Of a stretch of 64,000 nucleotides of DNA, positions 10,129 to 20,204 are shown in pieces. The translations under genes and the position numbers were made by a program. The DNA lies in assembly GCF_000213175.1 (NCBI RefSeq), contig NW_009799104.1, positions 222,685 to 286,684 on the forward strand, given 5' to 3'. A model generated the notes under the pieces. The model was not told the origin of the DNA. It did not search any database and saw only the letters and a list, made by a program, of their open reading frames with translations. Each line of letters begins with the position of its first letter. Positions within the stretch are counted from its first letter, which is position 1. Origin of the DNA: Neurospora tetrasperma FGSC 2508 (lineage: Eukaryota; Ascomycota; Sordariomycetes; Sordariales; Sordariaceae).

Positions 10129-10507
10129 TCACTTGTAACCCCACTCATACTCGTTCGATAACGCCCAGGGCCTAGAGCGGGACTGCTGCAAGATCTCCAT
10201 TGCATCGCGGCTGAAAATGTAAAGTTGTGGATCCGCCTTGTTGCAAATTCCAGTACACTGGAACTTATGGAACTCGAAGGGTTCGGTCATTGTGACCGGG
10301 AGCTTTACGTTCTCCCATAGCATGGCTGCGAACGCCTTCATGTCCTGGACGCTGTTGAGAGGTAGCGGGGTGGCAGAACAAGATACGTTCGGTGGATTCG
10401 CGCGGGATTTTGCGAATCCACCGCCAGACGGCGCTCTCGCCGTTGCGTAAGAACTGCGCTTCGTCTGCAATAACGCTGGTCTTTGCTCCCTTTAAAAAAG
10501 CAAACAA
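10129..10507 (-). pseudogene. SNF2-family helicase fragment, frameshifted
   Basis: On the minus strand one frame (from 10507) reads Thr-Ser-Val-Ile-Ala-Asp-Glu-Ala-Gln-Phe-Leu-Arg-Asn, the SNF2 motif II (DEAQ box) with its usual Arg-Asn, then Trp-Arg-Trp-Ile and Glu-Arg-Ile-Leu-Phe. The next frame (to 10129) continues with Ser-Ala-Thr-Pro-Leu-Pro-Leu-Asn-Ser-Val-Gln-Asp, which is motif III followed by the conserved Asn/Asp segment. The two motifs lie the right distance apart but in different frames near 10380. No Walker A motif or C-terminal helicase lobe is seen. I see no splice-site pair here that explains the change, so a broken gene is preferred over an intron. Such helicases occur in repeated and mobile fungal DNA, but no terminal repeats are visible. 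Confidence 0.6.
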
Positions 10508-10899
10508 GACGATAGGCCGGATCTTAAGTCAAGATGAAAGGTATCTCGACGACACAAAAGAAACATCGGATAGACGTGTCTCGGACGTGGATAGAAGAGC
10601 GGGAACATATTGGCTGGATGGTAGGGGAATTCTTGGATAACCGGGTGTCATGAACGAGTTCTTCCCTATCAGCTTGAGGTCATGAGGCAGTGAGCGGCCG
10701 ATGTGAAGAGAAGCCAGAGGACCCTCATGAGGCTTATAAAGAAGGTGCTGAGTGGGGGACAACTCGTTCGTGCTGGATTGTTGCATTTTGAGTTGTCAGC
10801 CGGGCCGTCCAAAAGATCTGAATCTGTGAATGTCCATCAATGAACAGATCTTGGCCGATGTGCCAGTGTTAGGCGGGCTGGTGCTCGATTGCCCGCTAC

Positions 10900-11485
10900 A
10901 TGTCTGGCGGGCCTTCGTTAGCCGCAGTGCTCGCGTCTCCGCCACGCCCGGCCGTCCAGCCCGCTCCTCGGCCCGCTGCCCGGCCCGCTGCCCAGCCCGC
11001 GCCTGCTTCGAAACAGGCGGCTTTGACCCAATTCGGGGTCACGGGGGCCACCCGTGCCCCAATCACGGCACACACCCGCGCCCCTAGGGGCAAGAAGCCA
11101 AAGATTTTGGTCTCGGCCAACAATCGCCCGATCGGCGATTTTTTTCAAGCCGGCCCGCCAGGGCAATGACCCTCTCCCCGCCGCCGCCAGTCCCTCCTAT
11201 CTTTCCCTGGCTCCCTCCTCTCCTCTCCGCTCCGTTCCCTCTCCTCTCCCCACCGCCGCCAACCCCTCTTCTCCTATCCAGCCTCCCTCTCCTCTCTCCG
11301 CCGCCGCCGCCGCCGCCTCCCCCCTCTTTTTTCTTCCGCCTCCCACCTCTCCTTCTTACCCCCTCCCGGCCTCGTCTTTGAGGAAGCATCCTCGGCCGGA
11401 AGATGAGGACGACAGGAATGATGAGGCAGAGGACGACGATGAGGACGAGGGGCCACAGCCGGTCAATATTTTGGAAGAGAGCTAG
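10900..11485 (+). pseudogene. Pro/Ala/Ser-rich coding relic, probable frameshift
   Basis: An ATG at 10900 opens a Pro/Ala-rich frame that ends, after Gly-Asp-Phe-Phe-Gln-Ala-Gly-Pro-Pro-Gly-Gln, in TGA at 11167-11169. The adjacent frame continues without a stop through a Pro/Ser/Ala-rich region into an acidic tail (Glu-Asp-Glu-Asp-Asp-Arg... to 11485). Composition and the acidic end suggest one low-complexity protein split by a small indel near 11160. No domain is visible. A low-complexity chance frame is the alternative. Confidence 0.3.
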
Positions 11486-11928
11486 AACTTCTTTTCCCAT
11501 TCAAAAGACCGGACAAGCCGGAGCGTCAAGGGCGGGATATTCGAAGACAGGTACGTCATTATCCCGTTCGGAAGACGTTGGGGAGACGCAACGGAGTATT
11601 CGTACCCATATCCACTATCACTACTTGAGAAACTTCCAGTCCTCATGGCGCCTGTCTTCCCCAGATACTTTTCTCTCTTGCAGGCATCATAGAAGTGGCT
11701 CAGTGTATTGCACACTGGGCAACCGGGAATGTCTCCGTTGGGCGACGCATAACCACAGTCACGAAGCTCATGAGTGCGGTGGTGTGCTGTACGGTATTGC
11801 CGTCATCGCTGATTGTATCTTGGATGCTCGAGTGTAGGACCCACCACCTGTAGCCCTACACCTCGCTGATCTCCCGTAGTTGGTCAAGCATGGTGTTGGA
11901 TATTTCGGGGTCGATAATGCATGAAGGT

Positions 11929-12432
11929 TTAATCCGGTCGTACGAAAATCTTGCTCGATGCGAATACATTCTTGAGTGGCGCCAAGATCTTGGGGTTCTC
12001 GAATCGCTGGACATTCTCGTTGTACAAGAGCGCAATGGTGGCCCCTAAGGAACTAATGTCCATTTTTGGGACGTCGCAGCCCTTGAGATTTTTACCAAGC
12101 TTCAGGAGCTCGGTATTAAGCCCCTTGGTGATGTGCCGTTTTTCACCCAATTGGTGGAACACCGAGGAGCAAAGTTGAAAGTACGCTAAGTTAGCCATGC
12201 GTTTTTCCAAAGTGACAACGCGCTGCGGGAGTTTGGCTACCGCTGTTTCTAGCTTTTTGCTAAAGCCGTCGGCACCAACAGCTCTAAAGCCAGCACGGAA
12301 AAGTTCCACCGCGTCATGTTGACCCTTGAGTAGGGTAAAGACCTTGGAGAGGTTTGCTCCCTTCCAGATCAGAGTGGTAAAGGCCCTGATGTCTGTGATC
12401 CGCTCACTCCCGATTCTTGATCCCAACGACAA
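11929..12432 (-). pseudogene. Unidentified coding relic (no ATG)
   Basis: A 167-codon minus-strand frame begins with TTG and has globular, protein-like composition: Thr-Asp-Ile-Arg-Ala-Phe-Thr-Thr-Leu-Ile-Trp near the start, an amphipathic Leu-Glu-Thr-Ala-Val-Ala-Lys-Leu segment in the middle, and Val-Gln-Arg-Phe-Glu-Asn-Pro-Lys near the end. The Asp-x-x-Ala-Phe-x-x-Leu-x-Trp segment resembles the one after motif III in the SNF2 relic at 10.3 kb, so the two may be related copies. No start, no upstream exon and no certain family. Confidence 0.35.
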
Positions 12433-12960
12433 AGTATAGAATATCTACGCCCTTGTAATAGAGAAACCAAACTGTCCTCCCAAACTCTACATGGGCTCAG
12501 GCACCAAGAATAGGTAAGTATGGTGTGAGAAAGGGCTACGAGGTTAGGAACTCGAAAACCAAATGCCCCATCTCGCCCAATGTACCCTCAATATCTTACA
12601 ACGTATGATGTCGCGTATGATGTCCATCAAAGCGACCTACATCACACCGCTGCCGCCCTTTCATCTCGGGTCACAGCTGTCTTGTCCTCCGGCAGCGTCC
12701 CGATAAAGAACGTCTGAACGACGGAGTGTCCTCAAAAGGTGGAGTGAATTCGACGAATAACTGTAGATCTGGTGATGGTTTGCTATGCTCTCCTTTCCCA
12801 GACACTAGACATTTTCCTGCTATTCCCCCTATAGCTCGTGTCCACCTCTTCCTCATGTGACCTGGCACGACCTGACACCACCCAGCGTCAAGCTTCCCCC
12901 TTGAGAGCTGGAATTATCGTCCCCAACCACTCCTCGTCTTCACCTTCAACATATTTGAGC
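12433..12960. other. Intergenic, no gene recognised
   Basis: No open frame with coding character stands out. The stretch separates the relic at 12.4 kb from the plus-strand relic at 13 kb. Confidence 0.4.
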
Positions 12961-12994
12961 AAAAAACACTGAGACTTCTGCTCCCAAGAAGCTC

Positions 12995-13615
12995 ATGGCC
13001 AAGGCGCCAGCAAGTCAGGATGGCAGGCCAAAGCAGGTCCTCGCTACAAAGACCCAGACCGCTGCTCCCAAGAAAGCTCATTCCACCCAAGTTGTGCCAA
13101 GTGGGCGCACAGCGGTCCAGGCCATCGGCACACCATCTTCAGAAGTCGAATGCGGCGATGATGTTGTTTGCCTCCATGGGAAGCCCCCATGCCCGCCACC
13201 TTCTGCCCCTCCTCCGGCCGACGACTGGCATCCTGTGCCATATTGAGACCACAGCAATGATGACACCGGAGAGCAACTGACCCATTAACACGAGCGGGCA
13301 GAAGATGGGATCTTCGTGGTGTGATGTTTCGGAAAAGATTGTCGTGGAAAGGGATTGACCTGCTAGTTCCGCGAAGCCTCCCGTATCACCATCGGTCCTA
13401 TGGACGGAGAGCGCTACCCCTGTGAAGTCTATGAACGCGGCGGACGCAGATTCGTGTTCATCAACGACGGCCTATGGGCCCGGGGAAGGATTGCAGTGAC
13501 ATCAACTCTGGTGTTTCGTGTCGGTAACGGCGATGTCCGAGATGGCGGTGCGTGTTCCAAAACCTCAAGGCGGATGTGGGCTTTTGGCAGAAATTGCCAA
13601 CGATTTGCTTTGTAA
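12995..13615 (+). pseudogene. Possible decayed two-part gene
   Basis: The ATG at 12995 opens a Lys/Ala/Pro-rich frame ending Trp-His-Pro-Val-Pro-Tyr then TGA at about 13244; the same frame continues for about 15 codons to a TAA. A second coding-like stretch starts after a CTAG at about 13366 and reads Phe-Arg-Glu-Ala-Ser-Arg-Ile-Thr-Ile-Gly-Pro-Met-Asp-Gly, with Phe-Val-Phe-Ile-Asn-Asp-Gly, and ends at 13615. The two could be exons of one damaged gene. No domain is recognised. Confidence 0.25.
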
Positions 13616-13919
13616 CTTTGTCGGCAGTTTCGTATTCACTCATGCCGTAGCACGCAAGAACCAGAAACGGTAGTTGTGTTTGTGGGTCAGATTGCTTGTG
13701 CCCTTGCGATGTATGGCTTGTTTATCGAGGAGACTGTTGGCGCAGTGATCAGTTAGTGCTCTTCAGAACAATGCGACATGGTGGGAAGAAGTGGCATACT
13801 TTTCTGGAACTGGTGTGTCCCAGGTCCTGTCCGTATGTGTTGTCAAACAAAACACCAGTTAGGTGCTGTAGACCTCGCCGTCTTGTCGTTTCGTTTGAAG
13901 TGTTTTGGGCGAAGGATGT

Positions 13920-14237
13920 TTACGCCGTATTGAAAGATCCATCGAGGTCCAGCCTCTGCCTCTTAACACGCTTTTCCATCTCGCCTCTTCCGTTCCACGA
14001 TCTCTTGTTCCTAGCAACAGGTCGTGGAGCTGAAGAGTCACGTGTCTTTGGGTCCTTATTGACAGCCGATTCCCAGTCGGCATACTCAAGTCGAAACCAG
14101 TAGTCGACATCTTCGAGATCGGAAGGGTGGTGGAGGACCGGGCTGGAACCTGCTGAGGAGGAATCGACTTCGACCAGGTAAGGGATCGCGGCACCGTCTG
14201 GGTGGAAATCGTATTCCACGTCGTATACTGGTGCCAT
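13920..14237 (-). CDS. Small hypothetical protein, 105 aa
   Basis: An ATG (GCCATC on the plus strand) opens a 105-codon frame. It is Asp/Glu/Tyr-rich at the N-terminus (Tyr-Asp-Val-Glu-Tyr-Asp-Phe) and turns basic (Lys-Arg-Val-Lys-Arg-Gln-Arg) near the end. No domain, signal peptide or membrane segment is seen. Splice-like continuation on either side was not found. It lies among decayed genes, so it may also be a remnant. Confidence 0.35.
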   Translation of the reverse strand: MAPVYDVEYDFHPDGAAIPYLVEVDSSSAGSSPVLHHPSDLEDVDYWFRLEYADWESAVNKDPKTRDSSAPRPVARNKRSWNGRGEMEKRVKRQRLDLDGSFNTA

Positions 14238-14570
14238 CTTGCCGGTTCTCTTGGGGGTCGTTGTGGAAACTAGAGGCCGATGAGGTGGCTGTGGCGAGGG
14301 AGCTTGTCTTGGGACAAGGGAGGAAATTGAGGAGGTGTGACAGGGTCAAAAGAATACATATATTAAAAAAAAAAGAAAAAAAGAACAGATTTGAGTCTCG
14401 GGTTCTGCTTGGCTGCCTTGCAGAATGCAGATGTGCATGCTTAGCTCATCAAGGTTCTCAATGGGGGCAGCGGAAGGAAAGAGGGCTTCAGTCCCGCTCC
14501 TGCTGTGGCAACGAAACAGAATGAAGAAGAAGGTTGTGGAATAAGAAAGAAACAATCATGATCCATCCAC

Positions 14571-15429
14571 TCACACCCAACGAATCCATTTATATCCAAT
14601 CCTGATCTTTCCCGTTAATACGAAGGGCGGCGTATCTTCGTCGTCGGCGGGGTCGACGAATGGCCGGCTCTTAGATGCCTCTCCGGTTCTTTTGTACAAG
14701 GCGATGGTATGCCTTGCCGCAGGCGTACTCAACATTTCACCCTGTTTGCCTACGAGGAGCTTCATCTTTCTCTCGACAATCTCTTCAATGAGTTCATTCT
14801 TGATCCCTTTGTCCTCAAGGGTTACCTCGACCTTCCACTTGTTTTTCTGGGCGAGCTCGTTGGCGCTCTCGACACGCCGCTTGATCTCCGCCCTAGAGGC
14901 CCCCACCGCGTACCTCGCAAATCGCTCGATGAGCAATTTGGCTTGTCCCGCCATGTCATCAAACTGGCCGGACACATCCTCGCGACTTGCCAGGTTGCTG
15001 TTTTTGAGCGGTAACGCTGGGCATGGCCACATGATTTGCCGCCTTGGACTTTTGGGGGACAGCATGGGTAACTGTCGGTGACTCTTTGGCGTGAAATTAT
15101 TCCGCGCCCGGCCTAGAGGCTGACACGGTTGACGGGGTGTCGAGAGGTGGCGGTGGGTTTACGCCGTACTCAAATTGTTGGGCGAGGTTGGCGGCATGAA
15201 GCACGAGCAGGGGCGCTTGGCGAGCAATATGCTCTGAGCTTTGGAGCTCAGTAAGGTCTTTCCTATACCCTCTTGAACTCCGGGCATTTCCTGTCAAAGC
15301 CTGGCTATCTAGGAAGAGTGCATTTGGCCGGGAATTAACTGTGTGCTCTCTGATGGTCTGGTTTGATGGTCTGAAGATTGCTGGTCTTGATGTCTTGTCA
15401 CAGCCGGGTTCCGTACACTTGAAAGGCAC
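14571..15429 (-). pseudogene. Zinc-finger-like relic with an in-frame stop and a frameshift
   Basis: On the minus strand an ATG at 15429 opens a frame starting Pro-Phe-Lys-Cys-Thr-Glu-Pro-Gly-Cys-Asp-Lys, like the first half of a C2H2 finger. It stops with TAA at 15097, then the same frame continues in coding-like sequence for about 45 codons. Coding character then moves to another frame (from about 15000), which reads a helical Glu/Lys/Ala-rich region and ends with a Pro-Pro-Phe-Val-Leu-Thr-Gly-Lys segment at 14571. A single base change (CAA to TAA) and one indel would account for both breaks. The second Cys/His half of the finger is not convincing. Confidence 0.4.
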
Positions 15430-16345
15430 GCTTTTCGGTACCTCTACCGTGTGCTGTCCCCCCGGTCACCACACTCCCGAATACCCCGACCCCTTCAAAT
15501 CAAGGAATACATTCCAACTACAACCGTAGTCAAAGAAACGTACTTCAGCCTGGATTGGAATACCGACCCCAAACTCAGCACAATCCTCAGCTCCCCAACC
15601 CCTTCCACTTTGTCGACATTGAAATCATCAACCGAATTCTCCTACCAAGATAAGAAGGCTTCTGCCCGCGATGTTCCGTGTCCAGTTGGGAGTCATGGCC
15701 GATTAGTTCTCAGCCACTGCCACCGTACAGCATTGCTGCGGAGGCGAAGAGAGCGCAAGAGAGGTTTTCCGGCATGTAATGGATCAATAATTTAAAAAAT
15801 TGTTTACAGAGTTTCCGGGCTTATACAGATAGATCATAGAGATGATCAGGTGTGTCTACCCCTACTGAATTACACTTGCTTCCTCACCCTATATATCTGT
15901 TCCGTTGTCTGACGGTCCAAGTGCTGCTGGTTCCTGACTAATGGTCGCAGTCAGGTTTTGGACTCCGCCAAGCAAACCATTCACTCACGTTTTGCTTGCT
16001 ACACCCATCACTCCCAATCACCAAGATACCACACCTATTTCATCCCATCCAGACAGCAGTGTCCCTTCACTGGAGCGATTGAAAAGTGAATTCTCCTTCG
16101 ACGGACCATTTGTTTGCTCAGATCTCCCTTCCTTCCCTCCTCCATTTCCCAAACTTCCAATCTCGACAACACACGATATCCCAACAGCATCATCCAAGCA
16201 ACCTTTTATCTCAATACTTTTCCCGTTTGACAATCAATTTTCTCACCAAGACTGCGCCTTGTTTCAGTTCTCCTTATTCCAACTCCATCGATATCAACTC
16301 TTCCAAACACCACAGCCACTCATTCACCTCTCAAGCCAGTCCATC
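15430..16345. other. Intergenic with weak coding-like stretch
   Basis: At 15470-15650 two plus-strand frames both look faintly coding (one reading Phe-His-Phe-Val-Asp-Ile-Glu-Ile-Ile-Asn), but neither has a start or a clear end. From 15940 the sequence is C/T-rich, resembling a long fungal 5' leader. Confidence 0.35.
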
Positions 16346-16581
16346 ATGTCCTCCACACGCTCTTCTCATGCTTCTGCTACTCACCATGCCGACAACCACG
16401 ACTTCGACCCCGTTCTCAAAGATCAGGACAATGATTCTCTAGAGGAAGGCGAAAGTAAGTTGATCTCCCCACCTTTGCCCATGCATTATTCCCTGGACGG
16501 AGGCTTACGCATACGACCGGTATCAGTGAGAATGACTATCATGTTCTGGGTGACGCGGTCCGTTTGTCGTGTGTGCGGCTA
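16346..16581 (+). CDS. Possible tiny two-exon gene
   Basis: An ATG at 16346 follows a C/A-rich leader and opens a Ser/His/Asp-rich frame (Asn-His-Asp-Phe-Asp-Pro-Val-Leu) that meets a good donor, GTAAGT, at 16455. An acceptor ATCAG lies at about 16526. Strict splicing gives about 54 residues ending TAG at 16581. A different phase after the acceptor reads Glu-Asn-Asp-Tyr-His-Val-Leu-Gly-Asp-Ala and looks more protein-like, but would need the weaker GTTGAT donor four bases downstream. The exon structure is therefore unsettled and the product is unknown. Confidence 0.3.
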
Positions 16582-16859
16582 GATAGAGCCAAGGACAATG
16601 AATAAATCCGATGGGGAGACAGGGTAGGAGGCAGCAGCGGATGAGGTAGGCTAACGCCGCCATCACCGTTGCCCTCCCTACGCCTCAGCCATCTTGATTT
16701 TCAACCGACAGCTCGTCTCGCTACAGCATCACCGGCCAGAACCCTTTCACCGACCCCATATGCGCAGAGGGCGTTTCGACCAAAACCAACCATCGGCATT
16801 TCTCAACATGCCCGGTTAAACGCAATCGTCCAATCCTAACTTTACCTACATACCATCTT

Positions 16860-17400
16860 AGCATTCCTAAATGCTACAGACAAATGTTGATTTGGGGTGG
16901 TTAGTTCTTTTTTGCTTTTTTCTTTATTTTTGCTTTGAGTCTCTCGCTCTAGTATGGAATCCCTCAGGGGCAGATAAGTGGAGGTATCAGGGTCTTGGTC
17001 TATTGTCTACTAGGGAGCAGATCTATTGTATCGGTCGAGAGGTACCCTGGGAATATAATAACTAAAAGGATATAAGGAGGAGATCCTAAGTTGGGAGTAA
17101 GGAGGGAAGGATAGGAATTCAAGACTAGACAATACTCTTTCTTAAAAATAGATTAAGAAATCCCGCTCTAGACTATAGAATCATCATTGAACGTCCCAAT
17201 AACAGTAAGCCTAACATCCCTTTTAGAGGAAAACTAACTTCTAGATTTGTTCCTCTATTCTAAGGCTCGATAAAGGGAGTCTCGCTCTCCCCTTTGACCT
17301 TTAATAGAGGTTAACAAACTGTGGTTTTGCTACTCTATCTCAATCCCTAAGGACGAAGGCCATGACCAACTCCAGATCCGCTCCTCTCTACATTTTGGTG
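16860..17400. other. AT-rich block without genes, possible RIP-altered relic
   Basis: This stretch is visibly richer in A and T than its flanks, with many TA and few CA steps (tctagtatgg, tctactaggg, ctctattcta). It holds no open frame of note. That is the look of duplicated DNA altered by repeat-induced point mutation, but the block is short and I see no terminal repeats. Confidence 0.35.
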
Positions 17401-19115
17401 TAGTAGGGTGCTTTTCGTGTTGGTGTGGTTTTTGCTCCATTTCAATGTCAAAAGGACTGGGCCCTGAACGCGGCCAGGCGGACAACCTTTGTTCTATCCA
17501 CCGCCCCTTCTGTCTCCAACGCAACGACACCAGCAAGAAAGAAGACACCGAGAAACGTTCCTCTTCCCCCGGCCCAACCTCTCGTCAGATTTTCTTTCTC
17601 TTCAACATCGTTAAGAGCTTTGTTTTTTTTGGTGCTCTTTTTGGTTAAGAAGACACCAACATTGGTTTCAAATTTCATCCAATCACTTTCATTTCATCCG
17701 ATCACTCTTTTTTTCCATCACTTTTCTCATCTTTTTTTCAGCATCTCATCCCATCACGCCCTCATGTCCGACGAACCGCAGACAGAGTCTGTCTTCCTTT
17801 TTTGGCAGACTCTATACGCCCTCGCCATGCCCAAGCTGATCATGGTCGCAGTTTTGGGTCGTCGTCTTCTGCGCCAACATGGTAGTCGTCTTCCCTGTGG
17901 GGTGGGGTGCCACCCACCTCCCGAAGAGTTGCTAGGTGATGCGAGATTGGTGGGCTACTACTGCCGCAACACCAAACTTCTACCTCTTCCGCCTCCCGCC
18001 CGCTTCCTCCTTCTGCGCCTGATTCGTTTCTTCCGACATGAACTGTGTCAACTTTGCTACTGGATCTTTTCAGCAACTTCGGTTGTTGGAGATACTCTCC
18101 GACTCCGACTCGCGTTTCTGAGTACCATCAAATTGCCTTCATTTGGCGTTCAGTGCTCTGGATCCCGACTATTGACTTCGAGGGCTCACTCCGTTACCTA
18201 CATCACCACCACCATCATCCCCAGTCACAATGGCTCCTACAACCCGTCACATCGAGGGCTATGTCACTCAATTACCTACATCCCCAGACAACTACCATAC
18301 TAAGTTACAATGGCTCCCACAGCTACACTGTCACTCCCCGAGGTTTCGTTCCTCCCTCGTCAAGCCACCCCCGAGATCAAAAAGTCGATTCTTCCGGTCC
18401 CTGCCGTTGGCATCTCAGCAACTTCAGCGAGCCCGCGCCTGATTCAGATGATGAAGACAGTTCGATGTCTTGACGACAATGCTCTCGATTGTTAGAGGTA
18501 TCTGGGCCTCAAAACTACAATTCTCTGATCATCTCTCTCTTCAAGTTTTGTTTGGGCCTCAACACCATCGCTGGTTTTGCCTCTTCTGTTTCTTCTCCGA
18601 GTAGCCCGTCGCCATCGCCGCTATTCCTTCCCATCCAGTCGGCGAGTTCTGACGCCGTGAAGCCTCATAACAAGCAAGTCAAAGGCAATAGGCATGCGAG
18701 TGATGAGTCTTTTGCGTCCAATGACTCAACACATCACGCTTTGCTTCACGCCTTGTCCTTTCAGTCATCTTTCATGCTTGACGGCGGTTGTTCGCTTGGC
18801 CTCCTCTCTTCTTTGATGCTTGCATCATATCTCCCACTCTTTGCTTCTCGTCAATCACGCCTCTCTTACATCCACGCACGCACACATCTTTCGCAGTCAC
18901 CTTTTCTGTTGATGACTATGTTTGCCGGCTTTTCCATCTTGGTCATTTACCTCCAAAAGCTTCTCACCAAACAATGGCATCCAAACATAAAAGAGATAGA
19001 GAAAGCCCGGTATCTCCCTTCGTTCTTGCTCTGCGCGTCTCTCTTTTGTGATCTATATATATATTTACCCGTTTCTGTTTACCGCCTTCTCAGAATCCCC
19101 AAATACTATACCAAA
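17401..19115. other. C/T-rich region upstream of the F-box-like gene
   Basis: Long pyrimidine-rich plus-strand frames occur (for example 17425-18303) but have no domain and a composition that follows the base skew. The frame of the next gene is open back to 18489, yet residues upstream of 19116 look non-coding. A 61-codon frame starting with ATGGCTCCC at 18310 is a weak candidate for a small peptide. Most of this stretch is probably leader or promoter. Confidence 0.35.
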
Positions 19116-20204
19116 ATGGATCTAACACACAAGTCTCCTCTAGTTGACGAGAGTACCGAAAACACGGCCATCGTAGAGGACTCCTCTGCTGCCAACCCCA
19201 GCGTCACGTCCAACATCCCCTCAGCTGGCCCAGTGGTCGTTCCGTCATTCGTCGCCTTCGGTCAGGCTGTTCCGTTACGTCCGTTTCCCGCCAGCTTCAG
19301 CTTGACCCTTCCTCCCTCCCGGCCCTTGGCCCTCCAGCAGCCATTCCCATTTTTTCAACTGCCGCCAGAGATTCGTAATATCGTGTATGGCGCCCTGCTC
19401 ACTTCGGAAGAGCTCATCGTTCCGCACAACACCTTACCGGTACCCACTTTCCATTATCAGGCCCAAGATGCCCGTAGAGCGGCCGGTCCACTCTTCCACA
19501 CCTTCCCAACCTTGTTGCGGGTATCTCGGGAGTTCGCCCGCGAGGCTGCGATGATCTTCTATACCACCAACACCTTTCACCTGGACTTGGTACATCACAG
19601 GGTGTGGCTGGTAAGGATCACAAGGCCCAACTCGTTCAACATTAGACACTTGAGAATCAAATGTTATCAAGAGTCTGATAGGAACAGGGAAACGGAAGCC
19701 TGGATTGCGAAGCTCGTGAACATGGGAAACACCATCACGAAGCGGTGCCGGGGGTTGATGAAGCTCGAAATACAGTTTGGGCGACTGTGGATCGGAACAG
19801 AAGAAGGCGGCGAGGTAATGCCCGCACGACAATGTCTTCGACTGGTTGTTGAAAACGAGGCCATCGTAACGGCTTGGAGAACAAACAGTTTGTCAAGGCT
19901 CAAAAGGATAACTGTTTCTATCCGTGAGGAGTGGCAGCATACCGAATACCTGGTCGGTCTCTTAAGGCAGTTGGCTGGCAACGTCAAGAGAGGCGTTGTC
20001 GTGGAGGGTATACATGTCGCCACGGTAAACAGATACAGATTACCAGGTGCGTCGCCACAGGAGAATCATTATACCCAGGTAGACCAGGAGCGGAAGTTCT
20101 TTGAGGGGAGGTATGACAGGGAAACAGGAACTGTTGCGACCCAGGTGGTCCCATGGGAGATACCAGCGGGGTGGCCCACCGTCTACCGCCGCGGCCATGA
20201 ATAG
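19116..20204 (+). CDS. F-box-like (2EXR-type) protein
   Basis: A single exon of 362 residues from ATG 19116 (CCAAAATGG context). This start is chosen because coding composition begins there, though the frame is open further upstream. Residues 1-70 are Ser/Pro-rich. Residues 80-91 (Phe-Gln-Leu-Pro-Pro-Glu-Ile-Arg-Asn-Ile-Val-Tyr) match the F-box-like/2EXR signature found in many sordariomycete proteins. A Leu-Leu-Arg-Val-Ser-Arg-Glu-Phe-Ala-Arg-Glu-Ala segment near residue 132 and a Phe-Tyr-Thr-Thr-Asn-Thr-Phe-His strand follow, again typical of that family. F-box proteins select substrates for SCF ubiquitin ligases; this branch is mostly uncharacterised, so substrate and partners are unknown. 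Confidence 0.75.
   Translation: MDLTHKSPLVDESTENTAIVEDSSAANPSVTSNIPSAGPVVVPSFVAFGQAVPLRPFPASFSLTLPPSRPLALQQPFPFFQLPPEIRNIVYGALLTSEELIVPHNTLPVPTFHYQAQDARRAAGPLFHTFPTLLRVSREFAREAAMIFYTTNTFHLDLVHHRVWLVRITRPNSFNIRHLRIKCYQESDRNRETEAWIAKLVNMGNTITKRCRGLMKLEIQFGRLWIGTEEGGEVMPARQCLRLVVENEAIVTAWRTNSLSRLKRITVSIREEWQHTEYLVGLLRQLAGNVKRGVVVEGIHVATVNRYRLPGASPQENHYTQVDQERKFFEGRYDRETGTVATQVVPWEIPAGWPTVYRRGHE

Noticed and set aside
17425-18303. 292-codon plus-strand frame
   Set aside because: Its residues simply follow the C/T-rich base skew; no domain and no supporting splice or start context.
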